A DNA stretch of 64,000 nt from Streptomyces sp. ISL-96 (GTDB lineage Bacteria > Actinomycetota > Actinomycetes > Streptomycetales > Streptomycetaceae): contig NZ_JAGGPA010000018.1 in assembly GCF_018614035.1 (NCBI RefSeq), positions 124,001 to 188,000 on the forward strand. The letters are read 5' to 3'. Of this stretch, positions 42,574 to 50,811 are shown one piece after another. The position numbers and the translations under genes are program-made. The stretch's first letter is position 1, and each line of letters starts with the position of its first letter. The notes under the pieces are model-generated. The model worked only from the letters and a program-made list of their open reading frames with translations. It ran no database searches and had not been told where the DNA came from.

Positions 42574-42960
42574 GTGCAACTCGAAACGCACGCCCCGTCC
42601 GTACCGCCTTCCCAAACGATCACCCCGCCCGGTCTCACGGAGGACCCCACCTTGACTGCCCAGACCGCCCTGGCCCCTCTGACCGCGCTCACCGCGCTCG
42701 ACGACGCCATCGAGAACCTCGGCGTGCCCGTCCCCTGCCGTTCGTACGACCCGGAGGTCTTCTTCGCCGAGTCCCCGGCCGATGTCGAGTACGCCAAGTC
42801 GCTCTGCCGCACCTGCCCGCTGGTCGAGGCCTGTCTCGCCGGTGCTCAGGAGCGCCGCGAGCCCTGGGGTGTCTGGGGCGGCGAACTCTTCGTCCAGGGT
42901 GTCGTTGTCGCCCGCAAGCGGCCGCGTGGCCGCCCGCGCAAGAACCCGGTCGCGGCATGA
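42574..42960 (+). CDS. wblC: WhiB-family regulator WblC (WhiB7)
   Basis: 128 residues from GTG 42574, with GAGGAA 9 bases upstream. Four iron-sulphur cysteines (C55, C78, C81, C87), the GVWGG turn (99-103) and a C-terminal AT-hook RPRGRPRK (117-124) are the WhiB7 set; the AT-hook distinguishes it from other Wbl proteins. It binds HrdB/SigA and turns on genes for resistance to translation-targeting antibiotics, including its own. The first 45 residues are Pro/Thr-rich. Its TGA overlaps the next ATG (ATGA). Confidence 0.95.
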   Translation: MQLETHAPSVPPSQTITPPGLTEDPTLTAQTALAPLTALTALDDAIENLGVPVPCRSYDPEVFFAESPADVEYAKSLCRTCPLVEACLAGAQERREPWGVWGGELFVQGVVVARKRPRGRPRKNPVAA

Positions 42961-43280
42961 ACATCACCGGAACCATCGACCGACCCCATACGCACGATCC
43001 CAAGAAGCAGGCCCCAATGACCTCTTCCCCCAGCGAGCCCTTCGGCTCCGCTACCCATGACGTCACCATCACCGGCGCGAACGACTCGCGTCAGAACAGG
43101 AACCGCGAGATGCAACTCATCCCAGAAGCCCTGGCCCGTGCCCATATGCAAGAACGCCGGCGGGAAGCCGAGTCGGAACGCCAGGCCGTGCGCCTGGTCG
43201 CCGCCCGGCGCATGCAGCGCCGCGCCGAGCGCGTCTCGCTGCGTGCCCGTCGCGCCCTGGCCATGGCCGTCATGCAGTAG
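42957..43280 (+). CDS. Basic protein translationally coupled to wblC
   Basis: 107 residues from ATG 42957, overlapping the wblC stop by 4 bp. The first half is Ser/Thr/Asp-rich; the second half, from MQLIPEALARAH, is one long Arg-rich helix (ERRREAESERQAVRLVAARRMQRRAERV in outline) that could bind nucleic acid or ribosomes. A start at ATG 43110 would leave only that helix (56 residues), with AGGAA upstream. Codon bias supports the longer form. No family recognised. Coupling suggests it is induced together with WblC. Confidence 0.65.
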   Translation: MNITGTIDRPHTHDPKKQAPMTSSPSEPFGSATHDVTITGANDSRQNRNREMQLIPEALARAHMQERRREAESERQAVRLVAARRMQRRAERVSLRARRALAMAVMQ

Positions 43281-43293
43281 CAGATGAAGCCCT

Positions 43294-43329
43294 CCGCGGG
43301 GGCCGGTCCTAACAGACCGGCCCCCGCGG
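43294..43329. terminator. Terminator after the wblC unit
   Basis: A perfect 15-bp stem, ccgcgggggccggtc and its complement, with a 6-nt loop ctaaca. It follows the coupled gene by 14 bp. There is no T run. Confidence 0.88.
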
Positions 43330-43374
43330 TGCGTTGTACGACCGTCACGCCCCCTGCGGGGATATCGTCACGGA

Positions 43375-43602
43375 GTGCTGAGTTCTCCCGGGGAGGACCC
43401 CCGGAACCCCGAGCAGGCGCCTCACCCCCCAGAACCGGGTGGCGACACCATCGTGTGCTTCCGTTGCGGCAAGCCCGCCGACAGCACACCACCGACCTGG
43501 ACCTGCTCCGTGGAGAACGGCAGCCGCCGCTACTTCTGCGACGACTGCGCGCGCGCCAACCTCAGAGCGATCGAGGGCCGGCTCGATTCCACCTGGTGGT
43601 GA
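43375..43602 (+). CDS. Small zinc-ribbon-like protein
   Basis: 75 residues, GTG start. Two cysteine pairs, C28-x2-C31 (VCFRCGKP) and C55-x2-C58 (FCDDCARA), plus a single C44, make a zinc-ribbon likely. The first 25 residues are Pro-rich. It ends DSTWW just before the convergent ABC1 kinase gene (9 bp between stops). Function unknown. Confidence 0.78.
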   Translation: MLSSPGEDPRNPEQAPHPPEPGGDTIVCFRCGKPADSTPPTWTCSVENGSRRYFCDDCARANLRAIEGRLDSTWW

Positions 43603-43611
43603 ACGAACCGG

Positions 43612-45009
43612 CTACGCCCCGGCCGCCGCCTCGGTCGCCTCGTCATCGGCGAGAAAACCGGGCAGCCACTCCTCCAGCTCGTGCCGCAGTCGTACGGTCG
43701 CACCCAGCTGGCAGAGCACCCCGATGGTGCTCAAAGTCACCCGGTGAATCAGCAGATAGGCCGGCGGCAGATTGAGCTGCTTGCCCAACTGGTGTGCTGG
43801 CGACCGGATATCGGCTATCCGCGCCGCCTGCTGGCGCATCCAGCCCCGGCTGAACGTGAACTCGTCGGCCTGCGCCGGCTCGATGATCGGCAGCAGATAG
43901 TCCAGCACCTCGTTCGGGTCGAGATCGATGGAGTCCTTCACGAAGCCCTCCTCGCGGAGCAGCTCGTACACCCCGTCGGCCTCGCCTTCGATCGTCATCC
44001 GCAGCGAGGTACCGATCGTCGCGGGCAGACCGCCGGACAGCCGGTCCACCGTGCCGAAGTCCAGGACCCCGAGCCGCCATTGCCCGACCGAGCCGCCCTC
44101 GGCACCCTCGGCGCCTTCCGCGTCGGCGGATTCCACGGGCATCAGCCGGAAGTTGCCCGGGTGCGGATCCGCGTGCAGCAGGCCCGTGCGCGCCGGCCCT
44201 GAGAAGAGGAAACGGGCCAGCAGCTGCCCCGCCCTGTCCCGCTGCTCCGGCGTCCCGTCCGCGATCACATCGGCCATCGGTATGCCGTCGATCCACTCGG
44301 TCACCAGCACCTGATCGCTCTGGTGCACCACATCGGGCACCACCACGTCAGGATCGTCCGCGAACTCCCGCGCGTGCTCCCGCTGGGCCTGTGCCTCCAG
44401 TTCGTAGTCCAATTCCTCCGAGACCCGGTCGCGCAGCTCGGTGATGAGCGGCTTGATGTCCATCCCCGGGATCAGCGGGCCGAGCATCCGGGCGAACCGG
44501 CTCAGCTGGTTCAGGTCGGAGAGCAGCGCCTCGCCGGCCCCCGGGTACTGGACCTTGACGGCCACCTCGCGCCCGTCGTGCCACACCGCCCGGTGCACCT
44601 GGCCGATCGAGGCGGCCGCCGACGGCTTGTCCTCGAACTCCAGGAACAGATCGCGCCATTCCTCTCCGAGCCGCTCCTCCAGCACCGAGTGCACCGTGCG
44701 CGTCGGCATCGGCGGCGCGGCTTCCTGGAGCTTCGTCAGCGCCGCCCGGTACGGCCCGGCGACCTCTTCGGGAAGCGCGGACTCGAAGACGGACAGTGCC
44801 TGCCCGAGCTTCATCGCGCCCCCTTTCAGCTCACCGAGGACCTTGAACAGCTGGTCGGCCGTGCGCTGTTGAAGCTCGCGGGCCACTATCTCGGCCGACT
44901 TGCCGCCGATTCGCTTGCCGAGGCCCCAGGTGGCTCGGCCGGCGAAGCCCAGTGGCAGTGCCGCCAGCTTGGCGGTACGGGTGACCGCCTTCCGGGGAAG
45001 ATCAGACAT
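43612..45009 (-). CDS. ABC1/UbiB (AarF) family atypical kinase
   Basis: 465 residues from ATG 45009, with GGAGGGG upstream; ATG four codons earlier is also open. Family motifs are present: the KxGQ box in GAMKLGQALS, the Ala-rich loop SAAASIGQVHRA, VAVKVQYP (ATP-binding Lys), ADPHPGNF (catalytic loop) and LDFGTVDRL (metal Asp). UbiB-family ATPases assist quinone or other lipid synthesis in bacteria and mitochondria; here menaquinone would be the natural link, but that is inference. Same neighbour of whiB7 as Rv3197 in M. tuberculosis, from memory. Confidence 0.92.
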   Translation of the reverse strand: MSDLPRKAVTRTAKLAALPLGFAGRATWGLGKRIGGKSAEIVARELQQRTADQLFKVLGELKGGAMKLGQALSVFESALPEEVAGPYRAALTKLQEAAPPMPTRTVHSVLEERLGEEWRDLFLEFEDKPSAAASIGQVHRAVWHDGREVAVKVQYPGAGEALLSDLNQLSRFARMLGPLIPGMDIKPLITELRDRVSEELDYELEAQAQREHAREFADDPDVVVPDVVHQSDQVLVTEWIDGIPMADVIADGTPEQRDRAGQLLARFLFSGPARTGLLHADPHPGNFRLMPVESADAEGAEGAEGGSVGQWRLGVLDFGTVDRLSGGLPATIGTSLRMTIEGEADGVYELLREEGFVKDSIDLDPNEVLDYLLPIIEPAQADEFTFSRGWMRQQAARIADIRSPAHQLGKQLNLPPAYLLIHRVTLSTIGVLCQLGATVRLRHELEEWLPGFLADDEATEAAAGA

Positions 45010-45051
45010 GCGCCCCTCCAAATCCCAGACACCTGTGGCCGCCTGCGACGG

Positions 45052-46206
45052 TCACCGGGCCATTGTGTCCTGTGGCTCCCCGGCGCCCGAGGCGCACTCC
45101 CCCTGAGCCTGCCCACCCGCGCCGCACGAACAGTCGGGGTGCGGCGGCATCCGTTCCTGACGCCAGTCCAGCAGGGGCATCGAGACCTCCCACCGGACGC
45201 CCGTGGTGGCCGGCAGCTCACCGTCCAGGAAGGACAGGGCGTGCGCCGCCGCCAGCCCCGCCACCGCGGTCGCCAGGCCGATGTCACAGGCCGGTACGGG
45301 CCCGCCCCGGCCGGAGCGCCACTGCGCCAGCATCCGCAGCCACCCAGGGTCCCGGTCCACCCGCCCCAGCGCCATACAGCCCGCACACGCACTACCGCCC
45401 GGCAGCACCAGCGGACCGACTACGCCCGTCGCCTCGGTGACGCCCGCGTAGAGATGGGGAGTCCCCGAACGCAGCCAGGACTCGGCGGCGACGGGATCGG
45501 GCGCGTACGCCGCGGATCCGTCCCGGGGTGCCACGATCACCAGCGAAAGCCCCGGCCCACCCCCGGCCGCCGGCCCCGCCGATTCCGCGACCTCCGCCGC
45601 ACGCGGAAGCCGGCCGGGTGCGGCCCGCCGCACCAACTGCCGTGCTGCCACGTCCCGTCGGCCGCCCACCGACTCCGCGCCCAGCCCGCCCGGCGCGACG
45701 TCCCAGAGCTCCGTGCACCCGCCGTCCAGCACCTCGACCCGCCCCACGCCCCCGGCGGCCAGCACCGACGCGATCGTCGCGCCGACCCGTCCCGCGCCCC
45801 GCACCTGAACCCGCATCGCCCGGCGCGCCGCCAGGCGCCGGGTCCCGCCGCCCGGTTCGGGGTGGACCACGGAGAGGGACGCCAGATCGGGGCGGAGCCG
45901 GTCGAACACGTCGGCGCGCTCCCGCAGTGCCTTCGCCCCCGCGCCGCCCGCCGTCGCGTCGTCGATCAGGCCCGCCGCGGTCAGCCGGGCCACCAGGTCG
46001 TCCACCCGCCCGTCGGGCAGCCCCATGGCCCGTGCCTCCTCCCGCAGCAGCGGCAGGCCGCGTGTCCCGTCGAGCAGCCCTAGGAAACTTCCCGTCGCCG
46101 TATCCACCGGGCCCACCGTCACCGCGTGGGCGGACGTCATGCCGAATTGCACGGTCTGCCGGTCGCGCCATGCGCGCCGCAGCGCGGGCTTCACCATCGG
46201 ATGCAT
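45052..46206 (-). CDS. ThiF/E1-like protein, probably not a typical adenylyltransferase
   Basis: 384 residues from ATG 46206 (GGGGGAC 8 bases upstream). The open frame extends to 46995 but that part overlaps the divergent metalloprotease gene and has no coding support. The first 120 residues form a helical domain; then a Gly-rich nucleotide-binding motif (VRGAGRVGATIASVLA) followed by VEVLDGG, as in ThiF. Cysteine pairs CAGCM and CSCG near the C-terminus suggest zinc. The usual catalytic Arg/Lys/Asp of adenylating enzymes are hard to find. It is about 40 bp from the ABC1 gene on the same strand, so probably its upstream partner. Confidence 0.75.
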   Translation of the reverse strand: MHPMVKPALRRAWRDRQTVQFGMTSAHAVTVGPVDTATGSFLGLLDGTRGLPLLREEARAMGLPDGRVDDLVARLTAAGLIDDATAGGAGAKALRERADVFDRLRPDLASLSVVHPEPGGGTRRLAARRAMRVQVRGAGRVGATIASVLAAGGVGRVEVLDGGCTELWDVAPGGLGAESVGGRRDVAARQLVRRAAPGRLPRAAEVAESAGPAAGGGPGLSLVIVAPRDGSAAYAPDPVAAESWLRSGTPHLYAGVTEATGVVGPLVLPGGSACAGCMALGRVDRDPGWLRMLAQWRSGRGGPVPACDIGLATAVAGLAAAHALSFLDGELPATTGVRWEVSMPLLDWRQERMPPHPDCSCGAGGQAQGECASGAGEPQDTMAR

Positions 46207-46416
46207 ATCGCCGTCCCCCGTCGGTCTGTCGCAAGATCCGCTCTCGGGTCTCAGAATGCACGCATCGGCCAAAGACGGCTGAAAGTTGTCCACAGGCGGT
46301 GCGGAATAGTCGTACGAGTCGTCCCAGTCGTTCAAACGCTGCACACCTGGGAGTGGATCGCGTTCGAACCATCCGGAGCCGGGACTTCCGCCACCGACAG
46401 CGGGTAACGTCGTGGC

Positions 46417-46992
46417 GTGCCCGTCGACCCACTCCACAGCGCGACAAACCAGCCGCCCAGCGGCTCGCGGTCGAGCGCGGTCGAGGTCCGCAGGAGCGCC
46501 CGCCGCAGCAGGACGGTATCGGCGTACCGGGAGGGCGACCGCACCATTGTTCTCATCCCCGCCCGGATGTCGGAGGCCGAGGAGGAGCGCTGGGTGACCG
46601 TGATGCTCGACAAGCTCGCCGCCCAGGAGAACAAGCGCGTCTTCGGCGACGCCGAACTCGCCGAGCGCGCCCGCCGGCTGTCCGCCCAGTGCTTCGACGG
46701 CAGGGCGCGCCCCGCCTCCGTGCGCTGGGTGACGAACCAGAACACCCGCTGGGGATCGTGCACCCCGGCCGAGGGCAGCATCCGCCTTTCGCACCGCCTG
46801 CAGGGCATGCCGGAGTACGTCGTCGACTACGTGCTCGTCCACGAGCTCGCCCACCTGCTCGTACCGGGTCACGGCCCGCGCTTCTGGCGGCTCCTGGAGG
46901 CGTATCCGCGCACCGAGCGGGCCCGCGGTTATCTCGAAGGAGTCGTCGCAGCCGAGCGGTTGCCGCACCTGCCGGGCGCACGCACCGAGTGA
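46417..46992 (+). CDS. YgjP/DUF45-like zinc metalloprotease
   Basis: 191 residues, GTG start. The N-RWGS motif (NTRWGSCTPA) and HELAH followed by GH (H142, E143, H146, H152) are those of the YgjP/DUF45 group of M48-like metalloproteases. No signal peptide. Divergent from the ThiF-like gene, with 210 bp of shared promoter region. Substrate unknown. Confidence 0.87.
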   Translation: MPVDPLHSATNQPPSGSRSSAVEVRRSARRSRTVSAYREGDRTIVLIPARMSEAEEERWVTVMLDKLAAQENKRVFGDAELAERARRLSAQCFDGRARPASVRWVTNQNTRWGSCTPAEGSIRLSHRLQGMPEYVVDYVLVHELAHLLVPGHGPRFWRLLEAYPRTERARGYLEGVVAAERLPHLPGARTE

Positions 46993-47098
46993 CACTCGGT
47001 GATTTGTACCGAGTCTGTACCGGCATGGCCGGATGCCGCCCTTCGCGGGTTAGCCTGACGCGACGCATTCACCTCGGGATGGGGGACGGTCGTTACGC

Positions 47099-48727
47099 AT
47101 GGCCAGGGAATTCCAACGCGGCCACAAGGCCAAAATCAGTGACCTCACAGCGGGTACGGATCTGTACGTAGGCGTGCAGATCGCTGGACCCGGACTGACC
47201 TTCGACATCAGCTGTTTCGGGCTCGACGCGAATGAGCAGCTCTCGGACGACCGGTACTTCATCTTCTTCAACCAGCCGAAGTCGCCCGAGGAGTCGATTC
47301 AGCAACTCGGCGCGCAGTCGGGTGACACCGAGTCGTTCCGCGTCACGCTGGACCGCATCCCGGCGAACATCCACCGGCTCTCCTTCACCGCGACGATCGA
47401 CGGCGCGGGGCAGATGTCGCAGGTGGGGCCCGGTTACATCCGGATCGTCGCGGGCGGCGAAGAGGTCGTCAGGTATGCCTTCACGGGCTCGGAGTTCACG
47501 ACCGAGCGCGCGGTGATGCTGGGCGACTTCTACCTGAAGGACGTGTGGCGGTTCGCCGCCGTCGGCCAGGGCTTCGACGGTGGACTCGACGCGCTGCTGA
47601 AGAATTTCGGCGGTGAGGTGGCCGAGGAGGAACCGGCCGCGCAACCGCAGGCAGCGGCACCCTCCTTCGCCCCGCCGCCCCAGGCGGCGCAGCCCGCACC
47701 GTCCTTCGGCGCCCCCACCGCCCCGCCGGCCCCCGCACCCGTTCCCGCTCCGGCACCGGCCCCGGCCCCGGCGCAGGGCTTCGCCCCTCCCCAGCAGCCC
47801 GCCCCGCAGATGCACGCGGCGCCGACGGTCGCGGCGCCGCTGCCGATGCCGCCGCAGGGTGGCGCCGTACCGCCGGCCCCTCCGTCGCCGTACGGACAGC
47901 CGCCCCAGCAGCCGCAGTTCGGCCAGGTCCCGGGTCAGGTTCCCGGCCACGTCCAGCAGCCTCCGGGCGCGCCGGCTCCCTACGGCCAGCCCGCCCCGTA
48001 CGGACAGCCGCAAGGCATGCCCCCAGGCGTTCCCCAAGGCGTTCCCCAAGGCGCCCCGCAGGCCGGGGGCGGCCTGAAGGCGGCCCTCCAGCCGTACCGC
48101 GAGGCCGCCACCGGGCAGCGCTGGACCCCGCAGAACCAGCAGCTCATGCGCGTCGAGCTCGGCATGGGCGGTACGCCGATCCTCGCCCGCCAGGGCAGCA
48201 TGGTGATGTACCAGGGCAAGGTCGACTTCAGCCACAAGGGCGCCGGCTTCACCGGCCGCATCGTGGGCAACGCGACCGGCCAGGAAATGCAGTTGATGCG
48301 CTGCTCCGGACGCGGCCAGGTCTTCCTCGCCGAGAACGGCGCGAACCTGCACCCCGTCGAGCTCCAGGGTGACGGCATCTGCGTCTCCGCGGAGAACGTT
48401 CTCGCGTTCGACGAGTCGCTGCAGTACGAGGTCCGCCGCATCGAGGGCCACGGCATCCCCGGCGGCGCCCTGTTCACCATGCAGTTCCAGGGGACGGGCA
48501 CGGTCGTCGTGAAGACGAACGGCATCCCGGTCGTCCTGCCGGTCACGCCGACCACCTTCGCCGACGCCAACGCCGTCGTCGCCTGGTCCTCGGCGTCCCA
48601 GGTGATCCTCTCCAGCCAGGTGCGGCTGCGCCGCAACGCCTACCCGGGCCACAGCGGAGAGACCGTCAACCTGCAGTTCCGGGGAGCGCCCGGAAACTTC
48701 ATCGTCGTCCAGCCCTACGAGGTCTGA
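47099..48727 (+). CDS. TerD-AIM24 fusion protein
   Basis: 542 residues, ATG 47099. Residues 1-180 are a TerD domain (ISDLTAGTDLYVGVQI, LDANEQLSDDRYFIFFNQP, DGAGQMSQVGPGYIRI); TerD-type calcium-binding proteins act in tellurite and phage-linked stress. A linker of about 130 residues made of Pro, Gln, Ala and Gly follows. Residues from about 320 form an AIM24 domain (ILARQGSMVMYQGKVDF, VFLAENGANLHPVEL, NFIVVQPYEV). Two further AIM24 genes follow at 11 and 19 bp, so the three form one operon. Function is not established. Confidence 0.9.
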   Translation: MAREFQRGHKAKISDLTAGTDLYVGVQIAGPGLTFDISCFGLDANEQLSDDRYFIFFNQPKSPEESIQQLGAQSGDTESFRVTLDRIPANIHRLSFTATIDGAGQMSQVGPGYIRIVAGGEEVVRYAFTGSEFTTERAVMLGDFYLKDVWRFAAVGQGFDGGLDALLKNFGGEVAEEEPAAQPQAAAPSFAPPPQAAQPAPSFGAPTAPPAPAPVPAPAPAPAPAQGFAPPQQPAPQMHAAPTVAAPLPMPPQGGAVPPAPPSPYGQPPQQPQFGQVPGQVPGHVQQPPGAPAPYGQPAPYGQPQGMPPGVPQGVPQGAPQAGGGLKAALQPYREAATGQRWTPQNQQLMRVELGMGGTPILARQGSMVMYQGKVDFSHKGAGFTGRIVGNATGQEMQLMRCSGRGQVFLAENGANLHPVELQGDGICVSAENVLAFDESLQYEVRRIEGHGIPGGALFTMQFQGTGTVVVKTNGIPVVLPVTPTTFADANAVVAWSSASQVILSSQVRLRRNAYPGHSGETVNLQFRGAPGNFIVVQPYEV

Positions 48728-48738
48728 GGGAGCCCGTC

Positions 48739-49419
48739 ATGAATCAGCAACTCGCGGGCTTCGCCCCGACCCCGATCGCGGCCCGGATGGAGAACCACGG
48801 GCGCTCGATGCTCAAGGTCGCCATGGCCACGGGCCAGGACCTCTACGCGCGTACCGGCTCCATGGTGGCGTACGAGGGCTTCATCCAGTACGAGCCGAAC
48901 CCGCCGGCGGCACGTCAGGTCGCCTCGCAGTGGGTCACCGGCGAAGGTGCGCCGGTCATGAAGTGCGCCGGTGACGGCCTGCTCTACCTCGCCGACTACG
49001 GCGCGGACGTCGTCGTCATCAATCTCAACAACGACTCGCTCTCGGTCAACGGCTGCAATGTGCTCGCCTTCGACGCGCACCTCCAGTGGGGCGTGGAGAA
49101 GGTCAAGGGCATGGCGAAGTTCGCCGGTCAGGGTCTGTGGAACGTCGAGATCGCGGGCACCGGCTGGGTCGCCCTGACCTCGCGTGGCACGCCCATCGTC
49201 GTCGAGTGCGGCCGCGGCGAGGACGAGACGTACGTCGACCCCGACGCGCTCGTCGCCTGGTCCCCGAACCTCAAGGTGAAGGGCAAGCGCAGCTTCAAGG
49301 CGTCCGCCCTCGTCGGGCGGGGCAGCGGAGAGGCGTACCAGATGGCCTTCTCCGGCGAGGGAATCGTCGTCGTACAGCCGAGCGAGGACAGCACCGACCG
49401 CCTGCGGGTCCGGGGCTGA
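48739..49419 (+). CDS. AIM24 family protein (second copy)
   Basis: 226 residues; GAGGGAG precedes the ATG by 7 bases. The AIM24 core is visible: ARTGSMVAYEGFIQYEP, LYLADYGADVVVINL, CNVLAFDAHLQW, VVVQPSED. AIM24 is a beta-rich, tubby-like fold named after a yeast mitochondrial protein; in bacteria it is uncharacterised. It differs from the other two copies by more than length, so they are paralogues, not recent duplicates. Confidence 0.88.
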   Translation: MNQQLAGFAPTPIAARMENHGRSMLKVAMATGQDLYARTGSMVAYEGFIQYEPNPPAARQVASQWVTGEGAPVMKCAGDGLLYLADYGADVVVINLNNDSLSVNGCNVLAFDAHLQWGVEKVKGMAKFAGQGLWNVEIAGTGWVALTSRGTPIVVECGRGEDETYVDPDALVAWSPNLKVKGKRSFKASALVGRGSGEAYQMAFSGEGIVVVQPSEDSTDRLRVRG

Positions 49420-49438
49420 GGGGGAGCGAGAACACACC

Positions 49439-50194
49439 ATGCAGAGCCCGCTTTTCAGTCACACCGAACAGCAGTCCCAGGACCGGTACACCGTGCAGAA
49501 CCCGCAGCTCCTGCGGGTCTCGCTGACCGGCCACGACGACGTCCTCGCCCGCAAGGGCGCCATGGTCGCGTACCAGGGGCTGATCGACTTCGACGGCGAG
49601 TACCAGTCGAGCAGCCAGCGGCGCGCCCGCGCCAACACCGGCGAGGGCCTCGACTTGATGCGCTGCTCCGGGCAGGGCACCGTCTACCTCGCCAACCTCG
49701 CGCAGTACGTCCATCTTGTGGACATCGACCGCGAGGGCCTGACCGTGGACAGCGCCTACGTCCTGGCGCTGGACTCCTCGCTCAACGCCGAAGTGATCGC
49801 CGTGGACAGCCAGTACGGCATCTCCGGCACGGGCAAGTACCAGCTCAACATCACGGGCCAGGGCAAGGTCGCCCTGATGACCTCTGGCCAGCCCCTGATG
49901 CTTCAGGTCACGCCGGAGAAGTACGTCAACGCCGACGCCGACGCGATCGTCGCCTGGTCCAGCTCCCTGCGCGTCCAGATGCAGGCCCAGACGCACTCGT
50001 CGAACATCCGCCGGCGGCGCGGCACCACCGGTGAGGGCTGGGAACTCAGCTTCCTCGGGCAGGGTTTCGCGCTCGTGCAGCCCAGCGAGGTGATGCCGCC
50101 GCAGAACGCGCAGCTGGGGCAGGGCGTCGCCGCGCAGTTCGGCATGGGCCAGCAGGGCGCCCGCGGTCAGAACCAGAACAACGCCTGGAACTGA
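49439..50194 (+). CDS. AIM24 family protein (third copy)
   Basis: 251 residues. AIM24 core with ARKGAMVAYQGLIDFDG, VYLANLAQYVHLVDI, AYVLALDSSL, ALVQPSEV and a Gln/Gly-rich tail (GMGQQGARGQNQNN). The arrangement of motifs matches the neighbouring copy. The gene ends the TerD-AIM24 operon, before a strong terminator. Confidence 0.88.
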   Translation: MQSPLFSHTEQQSQDRYTVQNPQLLRVSLTGHDDVLARKGAMVAYQGLIDFDGEYQSSSQRRARANTGEGLDLMRCSGQGTVYLANLAQYVHLVDIDREGLTVDSAYVLALDSSLNAEVIAVDSQYGISGTGKYQLNITGQGKVALMTSGQPLMLQVTPEKYVNADADAIVAWSSSLRVQMQAQTHSSNIRRRRGTTGEGWELSFLGQGFALVQPSEVMPPQNAQLGQGVAAQFGMGQQGARGQNQNNAWN

Positions 50195-50225
50195 CCACCT
50201 TGAGGGCATGGGCCCGACGGCATAA

Positions 50226-50259
50226 GTAAGGGGCTGGCTCCTGGGAGCCCGCCCCTTAC
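50226..50259. terminator. Bidirectional terminator after AIM24 operon
   Basis: gtaaggggc (50226-50234) pairs with gccccttac (50251-50259), and ggctcc/gggagcc continue the stem after one mismatch. It lies between the convergent AIM24 and NUDIX genes. Confidence 0.85.
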
Positions 50260-50280
50260 CAGTTCCTGCCTGCCGGACGT

Positions 50281-50811
50281 CTACAGTGCCGCGCGCGTAC
50301 GCTCCATCAGTCGTACGACCGACTCGTCGGCCACGCCCGCCACTTCGTCGTACGCGAACCAGCGCAGGTCCAGCGACTCCTCGCTGATCGCCTCCACCGC
50401 ACCACCCGGCGCCAGCGCCGCGTACTGCACGTCCAGGTGCCAGTTGCAGGGCGCCGGGATCGGGTGCCGGTCCAGCCGCACGGGGCCGACGGGCAGCAGT
50501 GTCAGCCCCGGAATGCCTGACTCCTCCGTGGCCTCGCGCAGCGCCGCGTCCCTGAGCGTCGCGTCACCCGGCTCGCAGTGACCGCCCATCTGAAGCCACA
50601 TGTTCAGCTTCTTGTGCAGCGTCAGCAGGACCCGCCCGCGCTCCGGATCGACGACGAGCGCACTCGCCGTGAGATGCCCGGCCTCACAGGCCTTCCACAT
50701 CCCGTCCGGGTGCGCCGACAGGTGGTCCAGGTAGGTCTGGCGCAGCTCGTCCTGGTCCTCGCAACTGTTGAGGCTCTTCAGTACGAGGACCGCGTCGTCG
50801 TGCAGGCTCAC
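50281..50811 (-). CDS. NUDIX hydrolase
   Basis: 176 residues from GTG 50811; the frame is open to 51039 but that overlaps the preceding gene. NUDIX motif GGHCEPGDATLRDAALREAT-EESGI in outline: REATEESGI is intact, while one extra residue lies between the Gly and the first acidic part (EPGDA instead of EPGE). The enzyme probably cleaves a nucleoside diphosphate derivative; substrate unknown. Its GTG overlaps the DUF2342 stop (GTGA), so the two are coupled. Confidence 0.88.
   Translation of the reverse strand: MSLHDDAVLVLKSLNSCEDQDELRQTYLDHLSAHPDGMWKACEAGHLTASALVVDPERGRVLLTLHKKLNMWLQMGGHCEPGDATLRDAALREATEESGIPGLTLLPVGPVRLDRHPIPAPCNWHLDVQYAALAPGGAVEAISEESLDLRWFAYDEVAGVADESVVRLMERTRAAL

Noticed and set aside
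46207..46995. Upstream extension of the ThiF-like gene to 46995
   Set aside because: It runs across the divergent metalloprotease gene; the ATG at 46206 has a good ribosome site and coding bias begins there.
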